From AP-16 sp046727735 (GTDB taxonomy: Bacteria > Pseudomonadota > Alphaproteobacteria > Rhizobiales > Xanthobacteraceae), in contig JBKPDF010000075.1 in the NCBI GenBank assembly GCA_046727735.1, forward strand, positions 1 through 29,727: DNA of 29,727 nt, read 5' to 3'. The notes under the pieces were generated by a model, which made no database searches, had not been told where the DNA came from, and was given only the letters and a program-made list of their open reading frames with translations. The translations under genes and the position numbers were made by a program. Every line of letters starts with the position of its first letter. The stretch's first letter is position 1. Shown here in pieces: positions 1 through 7,797 of this stretch.

Positions 1-1422
1 GCCCGGGGGTGCCGCGGGCTCGACGTGGCGGTCGGCGTCCGGCGGTGGGGCAGGTGCGGTCGGTGGCGCCGCCGGTCGTGCCGGCGCGCTTACGTCCAGC
101 ATCGGCGCGTGCGCGGCTTGCGCGCCGGAGTCCGGCGCGGAAAGCTCCGCGACCGGCACTTTCCATTCGAACGCGTCGATGCGGCCGGTGACCGGCGAAA
201 CCGGAAGCCAGTGCCGGGAAACGACCCCGTCGGCGGCCCAGGCGGGATCGCGTCGCGCCCGCAACGCGCGCGCGGTCCACTCGCGCGCCCGGCCGGTATC
301 GCCGTGGTCGAGCTCCTCGAGCTCCGCCATCACGAGCGCCACCCGCTGCGTCGGCTCGGCCAGGAGCGGCGCCAGCGCTTGGCGCGCGACCGCGAACTCG
401 CGGGCATCGAGCGCCGCGCGCGCGACCGCGAGCGCGCTCTCGACATGGCCTTGCGCCTGCTGCGCCAGCGCTTGCACGCGGGCAAGGCGCTCGCGCGCGG
501 AATCGGCGATGCGCAGATGCGCGTAGATTTCCGCGAGATCCGGATGCGGATTCTTCCGCCAAGCCGCTTCGAGGATCTTGCGCGCTTTGCGTCGCTCGCC
601 GGCATCCGCCAGCAGCCGACCGGCAAGCGCCGCGGCGGGCACGAGATCGGGCGCGAGCCTTGCGGCCTCGATCGCCAGCGCCTTCGCCTCGGCGGGGGCC
701 GCGGTTTCCACAGCGAGCGCGCGGGCGGTCGTCAGCACCGCCGCGTGCCGGCGGTGGGTCGTCTTGTCGATCAGGCCGTTGCTCAATTGCGCATCGAGGA
801 TGTCGCGCGCGCCTTTCCAGTCGCCGGCGCGGCTGCGGAACTCGAGCACCGCCTGTCCGGCCCACGGCAGGCCGGGCGCGGCATTGGCGGCGGCCTCCGC
901 GAAGCGTTGCGCGGCGCCGAAATCGCGCCGCCGCTGCGCCTCGACATAGAGACCGCGCAAGCCCAGCAGCCGCGTCTCCCGATGCTCGGTCATCTCGCGG
1001 AACGCGGATTCCGCACCGGCCCGATCGCCGGCAAGCTGGGCGGCTTGCGCATCGAGCAACAGCATCAGCGGCTCCTCCGCCGCGAACCGCCGCGCCTGTT
1101 GCGCGAACCGCCGCGCGGATCCTTGGTCGCCGACCCCGACGGCAACGAGCCCCCGCGCGACCGCCAGCCGGCCCTTGCGCTCGCGTTGGTCGCGCAGAGC
1201 GCGTGCAATGCGGCGCGGCGAGCGCCACAGCCCGCGCACGAGCGAGAACAGCAGCAAGAGGAGCGCCGCAACGAGCGCAGCCGCCGCCAGCAGGACCATC
1301 ACCGAGGTTTCGATCCGCCAGCCGAGCCAGGTAATCGCCACTTCACCGGGACGGTCAGCGAGCCACACGATCCCGAGCGCGACGAGACAGACGAGGCCGA
1401 GGAACAGGACGACCCGAATCAT
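1..1422 (-). CDS. hemY: HemY-family heme biosynthesis-associated TPR membrane protein, 3'-truncated by window edge
   Basis: The minus frame stays open from the ATG at 1422 to the left edge (474 codons, no stop), so the C-terminus is missing. The protein begins with a membrane helix at about residues 3-22, then the HemY_N signature DRPGEVAITWLGWRIE, a second helix at about 40-64, and alanine-rich TPR-like helices. Late in the visible part is SRHWLPVSPVTGRIDAFEW, a recognisable C-terminal HemY motif, followed by a Pro/Ala-rich tail, so probably only a short tail is lost. This family is the inner-membrane proteobacterial HemY, not the protoporphyrinogen oxidase of Bacillus; its biochemical role in heme synthesis is unresolved. 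The start lies 11 bases after the mic60 stop, consistent with one transcript hemC-hemD-mic60-hemY. Confidence 0.88.
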   Translation of the reverse strand, partial: MIRVVLFLGLVCLVALGIVWLADRPGEVAITWLGWRIETSVMVLLAAAALVAALLLLLFSLVRGLWRSPRRIARALRDQRERKGRLAVARGLVAVGVGDQGSARRFAQQARRFAAEEPLMLLLDAQAAQLAGDRAGAESAFREMTEHRETRLLGLRGLYVEAQRRRDFGAAQRFAEAAANAAPGLPWAGQAVLEFRSRAGDWKGARDILDAQLSNGLIDKTTHRRHAAVLTTARALAVETAAPAEAKALAIEAARLAPDLVPAAALAGRLLADAGERRKARKILEAAWRKNPHPDLAEIYAHLRIADSARERLARVQALAQQAQGHVESALAVARAALDAREFAVARQALAPLLAEPTQRVALVMAELEELDHGDTGRAREWTARALRARRDPAWAADGVVSRHWLPVSPVTGRIDAFEWKVPVAELSAPDSGAQAAHAPMLDVSAPARPAAPPTAPAPPPDADRHVEPAAPPG

Positions 1423-1433
1423 CGTGTGCTCGC

Positions 1434-2687
1434 CTACTCGGCCGGCCGGGCGAGCGCTTCGAGCGCGTTCGCGGCGAGCTTCTTGGCGGCTTCGACCGCG
1501 GCGATGCGCGACTTCGCCGCCTCGATCCATGCCGCTGCCGGCGCCCGCACCTGCTCGGGCAGCCGCTCGACATCGGCGAGGGCGCCCGCGATATCGCCGC
1601 GCGTCGCCTTGAGCTCGGCTCGCGCGATGAGGGTCGACGGCTCATCGCCCGGCGCCTCATCGACCGGGCGGATGCGGACCAGCCGTTCCGCGCTCGCTTG
1701 CAGGCGCTCGATCACGCCCGCTTCGCGCCGCGGGGCACTCGCCGCCTTGAGCATGGCGGGCGCGAGCTTCGATAGGTTTTGCGCCAGCTGAACGGGAGCC
1801 GGTACGCCGGTTGCTGCGGCAGGCTCCAAGGGTGCGAGCGTTGATGGATCAGCAGCAAGCTGCTTTGCGGCCGCGAGCTCCGCCGCGAACGGCGCGCCGC
1901 GTTCCACGGCGACACGCAGCTCGGTCGCGACTACGGCAAGTCGAACGGCGCGATCGACCCCGGCCGCAACCCTGCCGAAGCGCTGCTCGTCGGCCTTGCG
2001 TTGCTGCTCGAGGCTCGCCACGCGGGCGGCGAGCGCCTCGAGCGCGGCGCGTTCGGCGGGATTACCGGTCGCTTCCGCGTCGGCTTTCTGCGCCTGACTT
2101 GCCGCGGCGTCCGCCCGCGCTTTGGCTTCATTTACTGCCGCCAATGCCTGCTCGATGCGACGATCGAGATCGGCGATTTTTTGGGCGAGCGCGGGATCGC
2201 CGGGAGGAGCGCCGGGGCTCGCCGCGACCATTTCGAGTTTTTTCAAACGCGCATCGATGTCTTCGGTCCGGCGAGAATCGGGCAACGCCTGCATGCGTCC
2301 GGCAAGCTCGCCGACTTGTCTCTCCAAGACGGCGACCTTGTCGGGCAACGCGGCCCATTCGTCGTCGGATTCGTCGGCACCCCGCAGCACGCCCGAAATC
2401 CAGAGCCCGCCGAAAATGCAGCCCGCGATGATCGCACCGGCCAGACCCGCGCCGATGAGCCCCCACATACTACGCGTGCGGGCGACCGGCGGCTGCGGGT
2501 CAGATTCCGTTTCCGGGCGGTGGGGTTCGCTCGCCGGTTCGGGATCCGGCGTCGGTTGCGGCGCCTCCCCAGCGCTCGTCGGCTCGGTCGCGACCTCCGA
2601 TGCCTCGAGTTCGATCGTGGACGGTGGACGCCGGCGCCGACCGCCGGGCGCACCTTCTTCCGAGCCGCCGGTGTCCTCACTCGTCAT
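1434..2687 (-). CDS. Alphaproteobacterial mitofilin / Mic60 homolog (COG4223), inner-membrane coiled-coil protein
   Basis: Translates to 417 residues. The N-terminus is acidic and proline-rich (about 1-70, with an RRRR patch near 17-20). One membrane helix follows at about 75-100 (WGLIGAGLAGAIIAGCIFGG). Next is a long Ala/Glu/Lys/Arg coiled coil (about 110-245), then a C-terminal domain ending VRAPAAAWIEAAKSRIAAVE, the conserved mitofilin-like end. This layout matches the alphaproteobacterial relative of mitochondrial Mic60, which in the literature shapes intracytoplasmic membranes and contacts the outer-membrane machinery, and whose gene is typically found among heme genes. The ATG at 2687 is chosen because GGGAGA sits just upstream. 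A longer in-frame opening to 2858 overlaps hemD and has no family-like sequence. The gene lies 76 bases after hemD and 11 bases before hemY. Confidence 0.88.
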   Translation of the reverse strand: MTSEDTGGSEEGAPGGRRRRPPSTIELEASEVATEPTSAGEAPQPTPDPEPASEPHRPETESDPQPPVARTRSMWGLIGAGLAGAIIAGCIFGGLWISGVLRGADESDDEWAALPDKVAVLERQVGELAGRMQALPDSRRTEDIDARLKKLEMVAASPGAPPGDPALAQKIADLDRRIEQALAAVNEAKARADAAASQAQKADAEATGNPAERAALEALAARVASLEQQRKADEQRFGRVAAGVDRAVRLAVVATELRVAVERGAPFAAELAAAKQLAADPSTLAPLEPAAATGVPAPVQLAQNLSKLAPAMLKAASAPRREAGVIERLQASAERLVRIRPVDEAPGDEPSTLIARAELKATRGDIAGALADVERLPEQVRAPAAAWIEAAKSRIAAVEAAKKLAANALEALARPAE

Positions 2688-2763
2688 TTCGTCTCCCGTT
2701 CGACGGAGCGGTGGGCATCGGCCATGGCATATCGCGGCACCCGCGCCTGCGCAATTTGCCCAC

Positions 2764-3477
2764 TCAGGCTCGCCCGAGGAGGGCAACGAGCGCGTCTTCG
2801 TCCGGTTTCGTCGCGATCCGAATTGTGTCCGCGCCGGCCCGTGCCAACGGCTCGGCAATTTGCGCCGACATGCAAAGGTGCAGCGGCCTGAGCGCCGCCG
2901 GAACTACATCCGCGTGCTCGGCGCACCGCACGAATGCCTCGGCACTCCGTCGCGAGAAATGCAGTACGGCATCGAGCCCGCCGGTGCGCAACGCACCGAC
3001 GATCTCGGCCGGAAATTGCTGCGCAGCACGGGCCTGGTAGATCTCGACGGTACGCACCGCAAGCCCGCGCGGCGCAAGATCGGAGGCGAGATCGCGGGCC
3101 TGCTCGCGTCCGGCGAGATAGAGCAGGGGCGGACCGTTGGCAAAGCGGTCGGCCGCGAATGCGGCCAGAGCGCCCGCGTCGCCGCCTGCCGAGGCGACTT
3201 CGGCAAACCCGGCAGCAAGCGCCGCATCGGCCGTGTGCCGGCCGACGGCGAGCACCGGAAGGGCGCGCAATTCCGCAAATCTTCGGTGCCGGGCGATCGC
3301 GTGCGCCGCATTGGCACTCGTCATCAGAATCGCTTGCCAGGGCGGCGGGCCTAGCTCCGCATCCGAGACCGGCTCGATGCTCAGTAACGGCGCGACGCGC
3401 GCTTCGTGCCCCAGAGCCGAGAGCGTCGCTGCAGTGCGCCGCGCATCCGCTTCCGGCCTCGTCACGAGCACGCGCAT
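2764..3477 (-). CDS. hemD: Uroporphyrinogen-III synthase
   Basis: 237 residues, normal length for HemD. It opens MRVLVTRPEADARRTAATL, the family's typical N-terminus, with LEVTRP-like character. Later come the glycine-rich LAVGRHTADAALAAGFAEV segment and a C-terminal half with PLHLCMSAQIAEPLARAG. HemD cyclises hydroxymethylbilane to uroporphyrinogen III with inversion of ring D, the step directly after HemC, whose gene is immediately upstream. Sequence conservation in this family is weak, so synteny carries part of the call. The ATG at 3477 is the only start codon between an in-frame upstream TGA and the conserved sequence. It has no good ribosome-binding site of its own; a short minicistron with a strong site ends one base before it and may couple its translation. 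Confidence 0.93.
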   Translation of the reverse strand: MRVLVTRPEADARRTAATLSALGHEARVAPLLSIEPVSDAELGPPPWQAILMTSANAAHAIARHRRFAELRALPVLAVGRHTADAALAAGFAEVASAGGDAGALAAFAADRFANGPPLLYLAGREQARDLASDLAPRGLAVRTVEIYQARAAQQFPAEIVGALRTGGLDAVLHFSRRSAEAFVRCAEHADVVPAALRPLHLCMSAQIAEPLARAGADTIRIATKPDEDALVALLGRA

Positions 3478-3478
3478 G

Positions 3479-3505
3479 TCAACCGGATCCGAGCCAGATC
3501 GTCAC
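3479..3505 (-). other. Putative nine-codon minicistron (leader/coupling ORF) between hemC and hemD
   Basis: Directly after the hemC TGA (3520-3522), the minus strand carries GGAGGA (3514-3519), an 8-base spacer, a GTG at 3505, seven sense codons (Thr-Ile-Trp-Leu-Gly-Ser-Gly) and a TGA at 3479-3481. One base later is the hemD ATG at 3477. The hemD ATG itself has no Shine-Dalgarno within normal spacing, so ribosomes ending the minicistron could reinitiate at hemD. This is read directly from the bases; that it is translated is inference. Alternatively GGAGGA is a chance or relic site and hemD is initiated weakly. Confidence 0.4.
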
Positions 3506-3519
3506 CAGGAATTTCCTCC

Positions 3520-4455
3520 TCAATGCGTAAAAAAATCCGGCGGCGCACGCCTTTTGAGCTCGCGGCCCGCGTCCGTGCCGAGAGCCTCGGCGTCACTCGC
3601 GGAGCCTTCGCGTTTCGTCTCGTGCGCCTCGCTCCCGTCGGGCCGTAGAATCATCCCGTGAAATCGCAGCACGCCGTCGGCTGTTCGCGCATGCCCGGCA
3701 ATCGGCGTGCGACAGGAGCCATCGAGCTCGGCCAGGAACGCGCGTTCGGCCGCAAGCGCCGTCATGGTCTGCGCATGGCTGATCCGGACCAGCAGCTCCC
3801 GGATGCGCGCATCGGCGGCGCGCGCCTCGATCGCGATCACGCCCTGACCGACTGCAGGCAAGAATTCTTCGATCGAGAGAACAGCCGCGGCCACCTCATC
3901 GACCCCGAGGCGCCTGAGGCCGGCAAGCGCCAGCAACGTCGCGTCGGCTTCGCCCGCATCGAGCCTTCTCAGGCGCGTCTCGACATTGCCGCGGAACGTC
4001 ACGATCCGCAGGTCCGGTCGCTGCCGCTTCACGAGGGCCTGGCGTCGCAGCGATGCGGTACCGACCGCGCTGCCGGGGGCAAGCTCGCGCAAGCTCCTAG
4101 CCCTTCGGCTGATGAAAGCATCGCGAGGGTCCTCGCGCTCGAGTGCTGCGGCCAGTGCCAGGCCAGCCGGGAGGATGGTCGGCAAATCCTTGGCGGAATG
4201 GACCGCAAGATCGATCGCGCCCTCGAGCAGCGCCTGCTCGATTTCTTTGGTGAACAACCCCTTGCCGCCGGCTTCGGCGAGCGGGCGGTCCTGGATCTTG
4301 TCTCCGGAGGTTCGGATGGGGACGAGCTCGACCGCCGAAACGGGGAGGCCGTGCGCCGCAAGGAGCGCGCCGCGCACAAGCTCGGCTTGCTTGAGCGCCA
4401 GCGGGCTCCCGCGCGTGCCGAGGCGCAAAACGCCCGATACCGCCGAGGATTGCAC
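3520..4455 (-). CDS. hemC: Hydroxymethylbilane synthase (porphobilinogen deaminase)
   Basis: 311 residues from the GTG at 4455. Visible family motifs are LRLGTRGSPLALKQAELV at the N-terminus, GGKGLFTKEIEQALL, and DLAVHSAKDLPT with the catalytic aspartate. Also present is LDGSCRTPIAGHA near residue 245, whose cysteine carries the dipyrromethane cofactor. The enzyme joins four porphobilinogens into hydroxymethylbilane in the cytosol, feeding HemD. GTG 4455 is preferred because GAGG lies 7 bases upstream and gives an N-terminus of usual length; a TTG at 4470 adds five residues without a ribosome-binding site. The family usually has Met or a similar residue where SAKD has Ala, a minor variation. 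First gene of the heme operon, divergent from tsaD. Confidence 0.95.
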   Translation of the reverse strand: MQSSAVSGVLRLGTRGSPLALKQAELVRGALLAAHGLPVSAVELVPIRTSGDKIQDRPLAEAGGKGLFTKEIEQALLEGAIDLAVHSAKDLPTILPAGLALAAALEREDPRDAFISRRARSLRELAPGSAVGTASLRRQALVKRQRPDLRIVTFRGNVETRLRRLDAGEADATLLALAGLRRLGVDEVAAAVLSIEEFLPAVGQGVIAIEARAADARIRELLVRISHAQTMTALAAERAFLAELDGSCRTPIAGHARTADGVLRFHGMILRPDGSEAHETKREGSASDAEALGTDAGRELKRRAPPDFFTH

Positions 4456-4493
4456 CCTGCGACCTCGCAATGCTACGCGTCCGTGCGGCCGCG

Positions 4494-4522
4494 ATCATAG
4501 GGACGGCGGTGGCGACGTGAAA
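4494..4522 (-). promoter_or_regulatory. Possible promoter for the hemC operon
   Basis: On the minus strand TATGAT (4494-4499) resembles a -10 box and TTTCAC (4517-4522) is a poor -35 with 17-base spacing. The -10 lies 38 bases before the hemC GTG. It is in the short hemC-tsaD divergent region, where a promoter is expected. The match is weak in the -35, so this is only a candidate. Confidence 0.25.
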
Positions 4523-4573
4523 GCACAGCGCGCCGGGATCGCGGGCGGCGCCGGGCTCGGGCCGCCGGACAAC

Positions 4574-5626
4574 ATGCTCCTTCTCGGGATCGAAACCACG
4601 TGCGACGAGACGGCAGCCGCCGTCGTCCGCCGGCATCCGGACGGCCGCGGCGAGATTCTCGCGAACGTCATCCTCTCGCAGAGCGCCGAGCATGCGGCCT
4701 ATGGCGGGGTGGTGCCGGAGATCGCCGCGCGTGCCCATGTCGAGGTACTCGATCTCACCGTTGCGGAAGCCATGGTGAAGGCGAAGGTCTCGTTCGCGGC
4801 GCTCGACGGCGTCGCGGCCGCGGCCGGACCCGGACTCATCGGCGGGGTCATCGTCGGCCTGACCATGGCCAAGGCGATCGCGCTCGTCGTCGAAAAACCG
4901 CTGCTTGCCGTCAATCATCTCGAAGCCCATGCGCTCACCGCGCGGCTGACCGACGGCATCGCGTTCCCGTACTGCCTGTTTCTCGTGTCGGGCGGCCATA
5001 CGCAGATTCTGGCCGTGCTCGATGTCGGCAACTACGTCAGGCTCGCGACCACGCTCGACGACGCCGTCGGCGAAGGCTTCGACAAGACCGCGAAGCTGCT
5101 CGGGCTCGGCTATCCGGGCGGGCCGGAAGTCGAGCGCGAAGCCGCCCGCGGCGCCGCCGCACGTTTCGTCCTGCCCCGCCCGATGCTCGGCCGCGACGAG
5201 CCGGATTTTTCGCTCTCCGGCCTCAAGACCGCGCTGCGCCTGGAAGCCGAAAAGATCGCGCCGCTCTCCGATCAGGACGTGGCCGATCTGTGCGCGGCAT
5301 TCCAGCGCGCGGTGGTCGACGTGGTCGCAGACCGGGTGCTCGCCGGGCTGCGGGCATTCCGCCGGCGCTTCGGTCCGCCGAAGGCGCTCGTCGTCGCCGG
5401 CGGAGTCGCGGTCAATCTCGCGATCCGGCGTGCGCTCGAAACCGTGGCCGCCATGGCCGAAACGTCCCTCGTGGCGCCACCCGCCGAGCTTTGCACCGAC
5501 AACGGCGCCATGATCGCCTGGGCGGGAGCCGAACGGTTGGCGCGCGGCATGACGGACACGCTCGCGGCCAGTCCGCGCGCACGCTGGCCGCTGGAAGATC
5601 CGACGCCCGCCCAACCACCGCGATGA
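4574..5626 (+). CDS. tsaD: tRNA N6-adenosine threonylcarbamoyltransferase TsaD
   Basis: 350 residues. It starts MLLLGIETTCDETAAAVV, the invariant ASKHA/TsaD opening. It has NHLEAHALTARL (the HxExH metal-binding histidines, about residues 114-120), LVSGGHTQI, and the C-terminal LVVAGGVAVN and CTDNGAMIAWAG motifs. TsaD transfers threonylcarbamoyl from TC-AMP onto A37 of ANN-decoding tRNAs, together with TsaB and TsaE encoded elsewhere. ATG 4574 begins exactly at the family N-terminus but has a weak ribosome-binding site. An in-frame GTG at 4517, with GGGACGG upstream, would add 19 residues and cannot be excluded. The stop overlaps the next gene's start (ATGA), indicating an operon with the GNAT gene and gpsA. 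Confidence 0.95.
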   Translation: MLLLGIETTCDETAAAVVRRHPDGRGEILANVILSQSAEHAAYGGVVPEIAARAHVEVLDLTVAEAMVKAKVSFAALDGVAAAAGPGLIGGVIVGLTMAKAIALVVEKPLLAVNHLEAHALTARLTDGIAFPYCLFLVSGGHTQILAVLDVGNYVRLATTLDDAVGEGFDKTAKLLGLGYPGGPEVEREAARGAAARFVLPRPMLGRDEPDFSLSGLKTALRLEAEKIAPLSDQDVADLCAAFQRAVVDVVADRVLAGLRAFRRRFGPPKALVVAGGVAVNLAIRRALETVAAMAETSLVAPPAELCTDNGAMIAWAGAERLARGMTDTLAASPRARWPLEDPTPAQPPR

Positions 5627-6192
5627 CACCGTCCGTCAGCAAGAGCGGCGCCGGCTACACGGTCCGCACCGACCGGACCGTCCTGCGGCCCTGGCAGCAG
5701 AGCGATCTCGATCCCTTCGCAGAGCTCAATGTGGATGCCGAGGTGATGCGCTATTTCGAGTCGGCGCTGACGTCGGAGCAGAGCAATCGGCTGGCGCGGT
5801 GTTTCATCGCTCATTTCGAGACGCGCGGGTTCGGGTTTTGGGCGCTGGAAATTCCCGGCGTGACGAGCTTTGCTGGATTTGTCGGCCTTGCGGAAATTTC
5901 GTTTGCCGCAGCGTTCACGCCGGCTGTCGAGATCGGCTGGCGGCTGGCGCGGCCGCTGTGGGGGCACGGATACGCCACGGAGGCGGCGAGAGGCGCAGCC
6001 CGTTTCGGCTTCGACGTGCTCCGGCTCGCGGAAATCGTCGCCTATGCGGTTCCAAGCAACGTACGATCGCGGATCGTTATGGATCGTATCGGAATGCTGC
6101 GGGACCCGGCCGCCGATTTCGAACACCCTGCCGTTCCGGCAGGCCATCCGCTGCGGCGACACGTGCTCTACCGATTGAAAGCTCCCACGTGA
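5623..6192 (+). CDS. GNAT-family N-acetyltransferase (RimJ/RimL-like, GNAT_3 type)
   Basis: 189 residues. TDRTVLRPWQQSDLDPFAEL is the typical N-terminal strand and helix of the RimJ/L-type GNATs. EIGWRLARPLWGHGYATEAA (about residues 105-124) is motif A, with the R/Q-x-x-G-x-G/A-like acetyl-CoA pyrophosphate loop. VPSNVRSRIVMDRIGM is motif B with the conserved Asn of the N-x-x-S pattern. It should acetylate an amine using acetyl-CoA; the substrate is unknown. It overlaps tsaD by four bases (ATGA) and gpsA by four (GTGA), so it is translationally embedded between them. Tandem tsaD-GNAT arrangements occur with rimI in other bacteria, but this protein looks closer to GNAT_3 than to RimI. Bases 5820-5920 look somewhat less GC-rich than the flanking genes. 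Confidence 0.88.
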   Translation: MTPSVSKSGAGYTVRTDRTVLRPWQQSDLDPFAELNVDAEVMRYFESALTSEQSNRLARCFIAHFETRGFGFWALEIPGVTSFAGFVGLAEISFAAAFTPAVEIGWRLARPLWGHGYATEAARGAARFGFDVLRLAEIVAYAVPSNVRSRIVMDRIGMLRDPAADFEHPAVPAGHPLRRHVLYRLKAPT

Positions 6193-7175
6193 TCGCATTC
6201 GCGCACATCGGCGTGCTGGGGGCCGGCGCGTGGGGCAGCGCGCTGGCCAACATTGCGGCGCGTGCCGGCCGGCGCGTCACGCTCTGGGCCCGCAACCCGA
6301 AACTGGCCGCGACCATCGAGCAGGCGCGGGAGACCCCGAAGCTTCCGGGCGTGCGTCTCGATGATGCGGTCGCGGTCACCGGCGAGCTCGCAGCCTTGGA
6401 CGCAGCTGCCCTGCTGCTTGCGGTGCCGGCCCAAGCGGTGCGATCGGTCGCGTGCGCGCTCGCGCCCGTGCTGCACAAACAGACCCCGCTCGTCGTGTGC
6501 GCCAAGGGCATCGAGCTCGGAACGCGCAGGTTCATGACCGAAGTGATCGCGGAATGCGTTCCCCACGCGAATCCGGCCGTCCTGTCCGGGCCGAGCTTCG
6601 CGGCCGACGTGGCGCGCGGCCTGCCGACCGCGGTGACGCTGGCAGCCTCCGACGACGCGCTCGCGGGCGCGCTCGCCGCAGCGTTCGGCTCGCCGACGTT
6701 TCGGCCCTATCATTCCACGGACGTGCGCGGGGTCGAGATCGGCGGCGCGGCCAAGAACGTGCTCGCCATCGCGGCGGGAATCGTGGAAGGCCGCCGGCTC
6801 GGGCCGAGCGCCGCGGCCGCCCTGACCACGCGCGGCTTTGCGGAGCTGGTACGCTTCGGGCGCGCGTTCGGCGCGCGCGCGGAGACGCTGACCGGGCTGT
6901 CGGGTTTGGGTGACCTCATTCTCACCTGCTCGAGCCGGCAATCGCGGAATTTCTCGTTCGGCATCGCGCTCGGCGAAGGGCGCTCGCCCGACGAAGCGCA
7001 ACGCGGCAAGCTGGTCGAAGGAATATTCACGGCTTCCGTGCTGAACGACATGGCGAACGAACGTGGCATCGAGATGCCGATCGCGGCGGCGGTCGCGACG
7101 GTGCTCGCCGGCCGCCTCGACATCGATGCCGCGATCGAATCGCTGCTGGCGAGGCCGTTCCGGGCGGAAGCGTGA
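6189..7175 (+). CDS. gpsA: Glycerol-3-phosphate dehydrogenase [NAD(P)+]
   Basis: 328 residues from a GTG that overlaps the GNAT stop (GTGA), the usual GpsA length. It shows the Rossmann loop GVLGAGAWGSALA at residues about 7-19, the mid-domain VLSGPSFAADVARGLPTAV, EIGGAAKNVLAIAAGI with the catalytic lysine, and LTGLSGLGDLILTCSSRQSRNFSFG in the C-terminal helical domain. It reduces dihydroxyacetone phosphate to sn-glycerol-3-phosphate for phospholipid synthesis in the cytosol. Its stop again overlaps a GTG (GTGA, 7172-7175), but the next gene more likely begins at ATG 7190. Co-transcription with tsaD is common in Hyphomicrobiales. Confidence 0.96.
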   Translation: MIAFAHIGVLGAGAWGSALANIAARAGRRVTLWARNPKLAATIEQARETPKLPGVRLDDAVAVTGELAALDAAALLLAVPAQAVRSVACALAPVLHKQTPLVVCAKGIELGTRRFMTEVIAECVPHANPAVLSGPSFAADVARGLPTAVTLAASDDALAGALAAAFGSPTFRPYHSTDVRGVEIGGAAKNVLAIAAGIVEGRRLGPSAAAALTTRGFAELVRFGRAFGARAETLTGLSGLGDLILTCSSRQSRNFSFGIALGEGRSPDEAQRGKLVEGIFTASVLNDMANERGIEMPIAAAVATVLAGRLDIDAAIESLLARPFRAEA

Positions 7176-7189
7176 ACGAGGAGCGCGAG

Positions 7190-7609
7190 ATGGCGTATTG
7201 GCTGCTGAAAACCGAGCCCGAGACGTTCTCCTGGGACGATCAGGTCGCGCGCGGCGGCAAGGGCGAGCCGTGGACCGGCGTACGAAACTACCGCGCCCGT
7301 GAGCATCTAAAGGCGATGCGGCTCGGCGACTACGCGTTTTTCTATCATACCGGGGATCAGAAACAGATCGTGGGCATCGTCGAAGTGATCCGGGAAGCTT
7401 ATCCGGACCCGACCGACGACACCGCGGTATTTCGCGCGGTCGACGTCAAGGCGGTCCGGCCGGTGCCCAAGCCCGTGACGCTCAAGGCGGTCAAAGCCGA
7501 CCGCCGCCTCAAGGCCATAGTTCTCGCGAACCAGCCGCGGCTCTCGGTGCAGCCGGTCACTGAGCAAGAATGGCGGATCGTGTGCGCGATGGGCGGCATC
7601 GAGGTGTAA
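7190..7609 (+). CDS. EVE domain-containing protein (PUA-like superfamily, Thy28 type)
   Basis: 139 residues, a single EVE domain. It opens MAYWLLKTEPETFSWDDQ, the usual start of this family. It continues with GVRNYRAREHLKAMRLGDYAFFYHT and IVGIVEVIREAYPDPTDD, and ends with SVQPVTEQEWRIVCAMGGI. EVE proteins bind modified bases in nucleic acids in several studied cases; the function of bacterial stand-alone members is not settled. ATG 7190 is chosen over the GTG at 7172 because GAGGAG (7178-7183) lies 6 bases upstream and the protein then starts at the family N-terminus. It is the last gene of the tsaD-GNAT-gpsA run. Confidence 0.92.
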   Translation: MAYWLLKTEPETFSWDDQVARGGKGEPWTGVRNYRAREHLKAMRLGDYAFFYHTGDQKQIVGIVEVIREAYPDPTDDTAVFRAVDVKAVRPVPKPVTLKAVKADRRLKAIVLANQPRLSVQPVTEQEWRIVCAMGGIEV

Positions 7610-7797
7610 ATCCGGTCTCCGATCCGCGATGCGTGCGTGCGGCCTGACCAGCATCCGCCGGCGCAGAAGCCGCGCATACCGAATGTGCGGACGCGGCGGC
7701 CGCTCGCACAAGCCGGGCCATAAGACGCATCGCTAGCTGTTTCCACGCGACTCCTTCGTGCAATCGCGCCATATTGGTCGCGAGACAGGAGGGAACG

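Noticed and set aside
25..1791. 588-codon open frame on the plus strand
   Set aside because: It is antisense to hemY and the end of mic60, rich in Arg/Gln/Glu with no domain, and typical of shadow frames opposite high-GC genes.
2688..2858. 57-residue N-terminal extension of mic60
   Set aside because: It overlaps the hemD end, has no family resemblance, and the internal ATG 2687 has a good ribosome-binding site.
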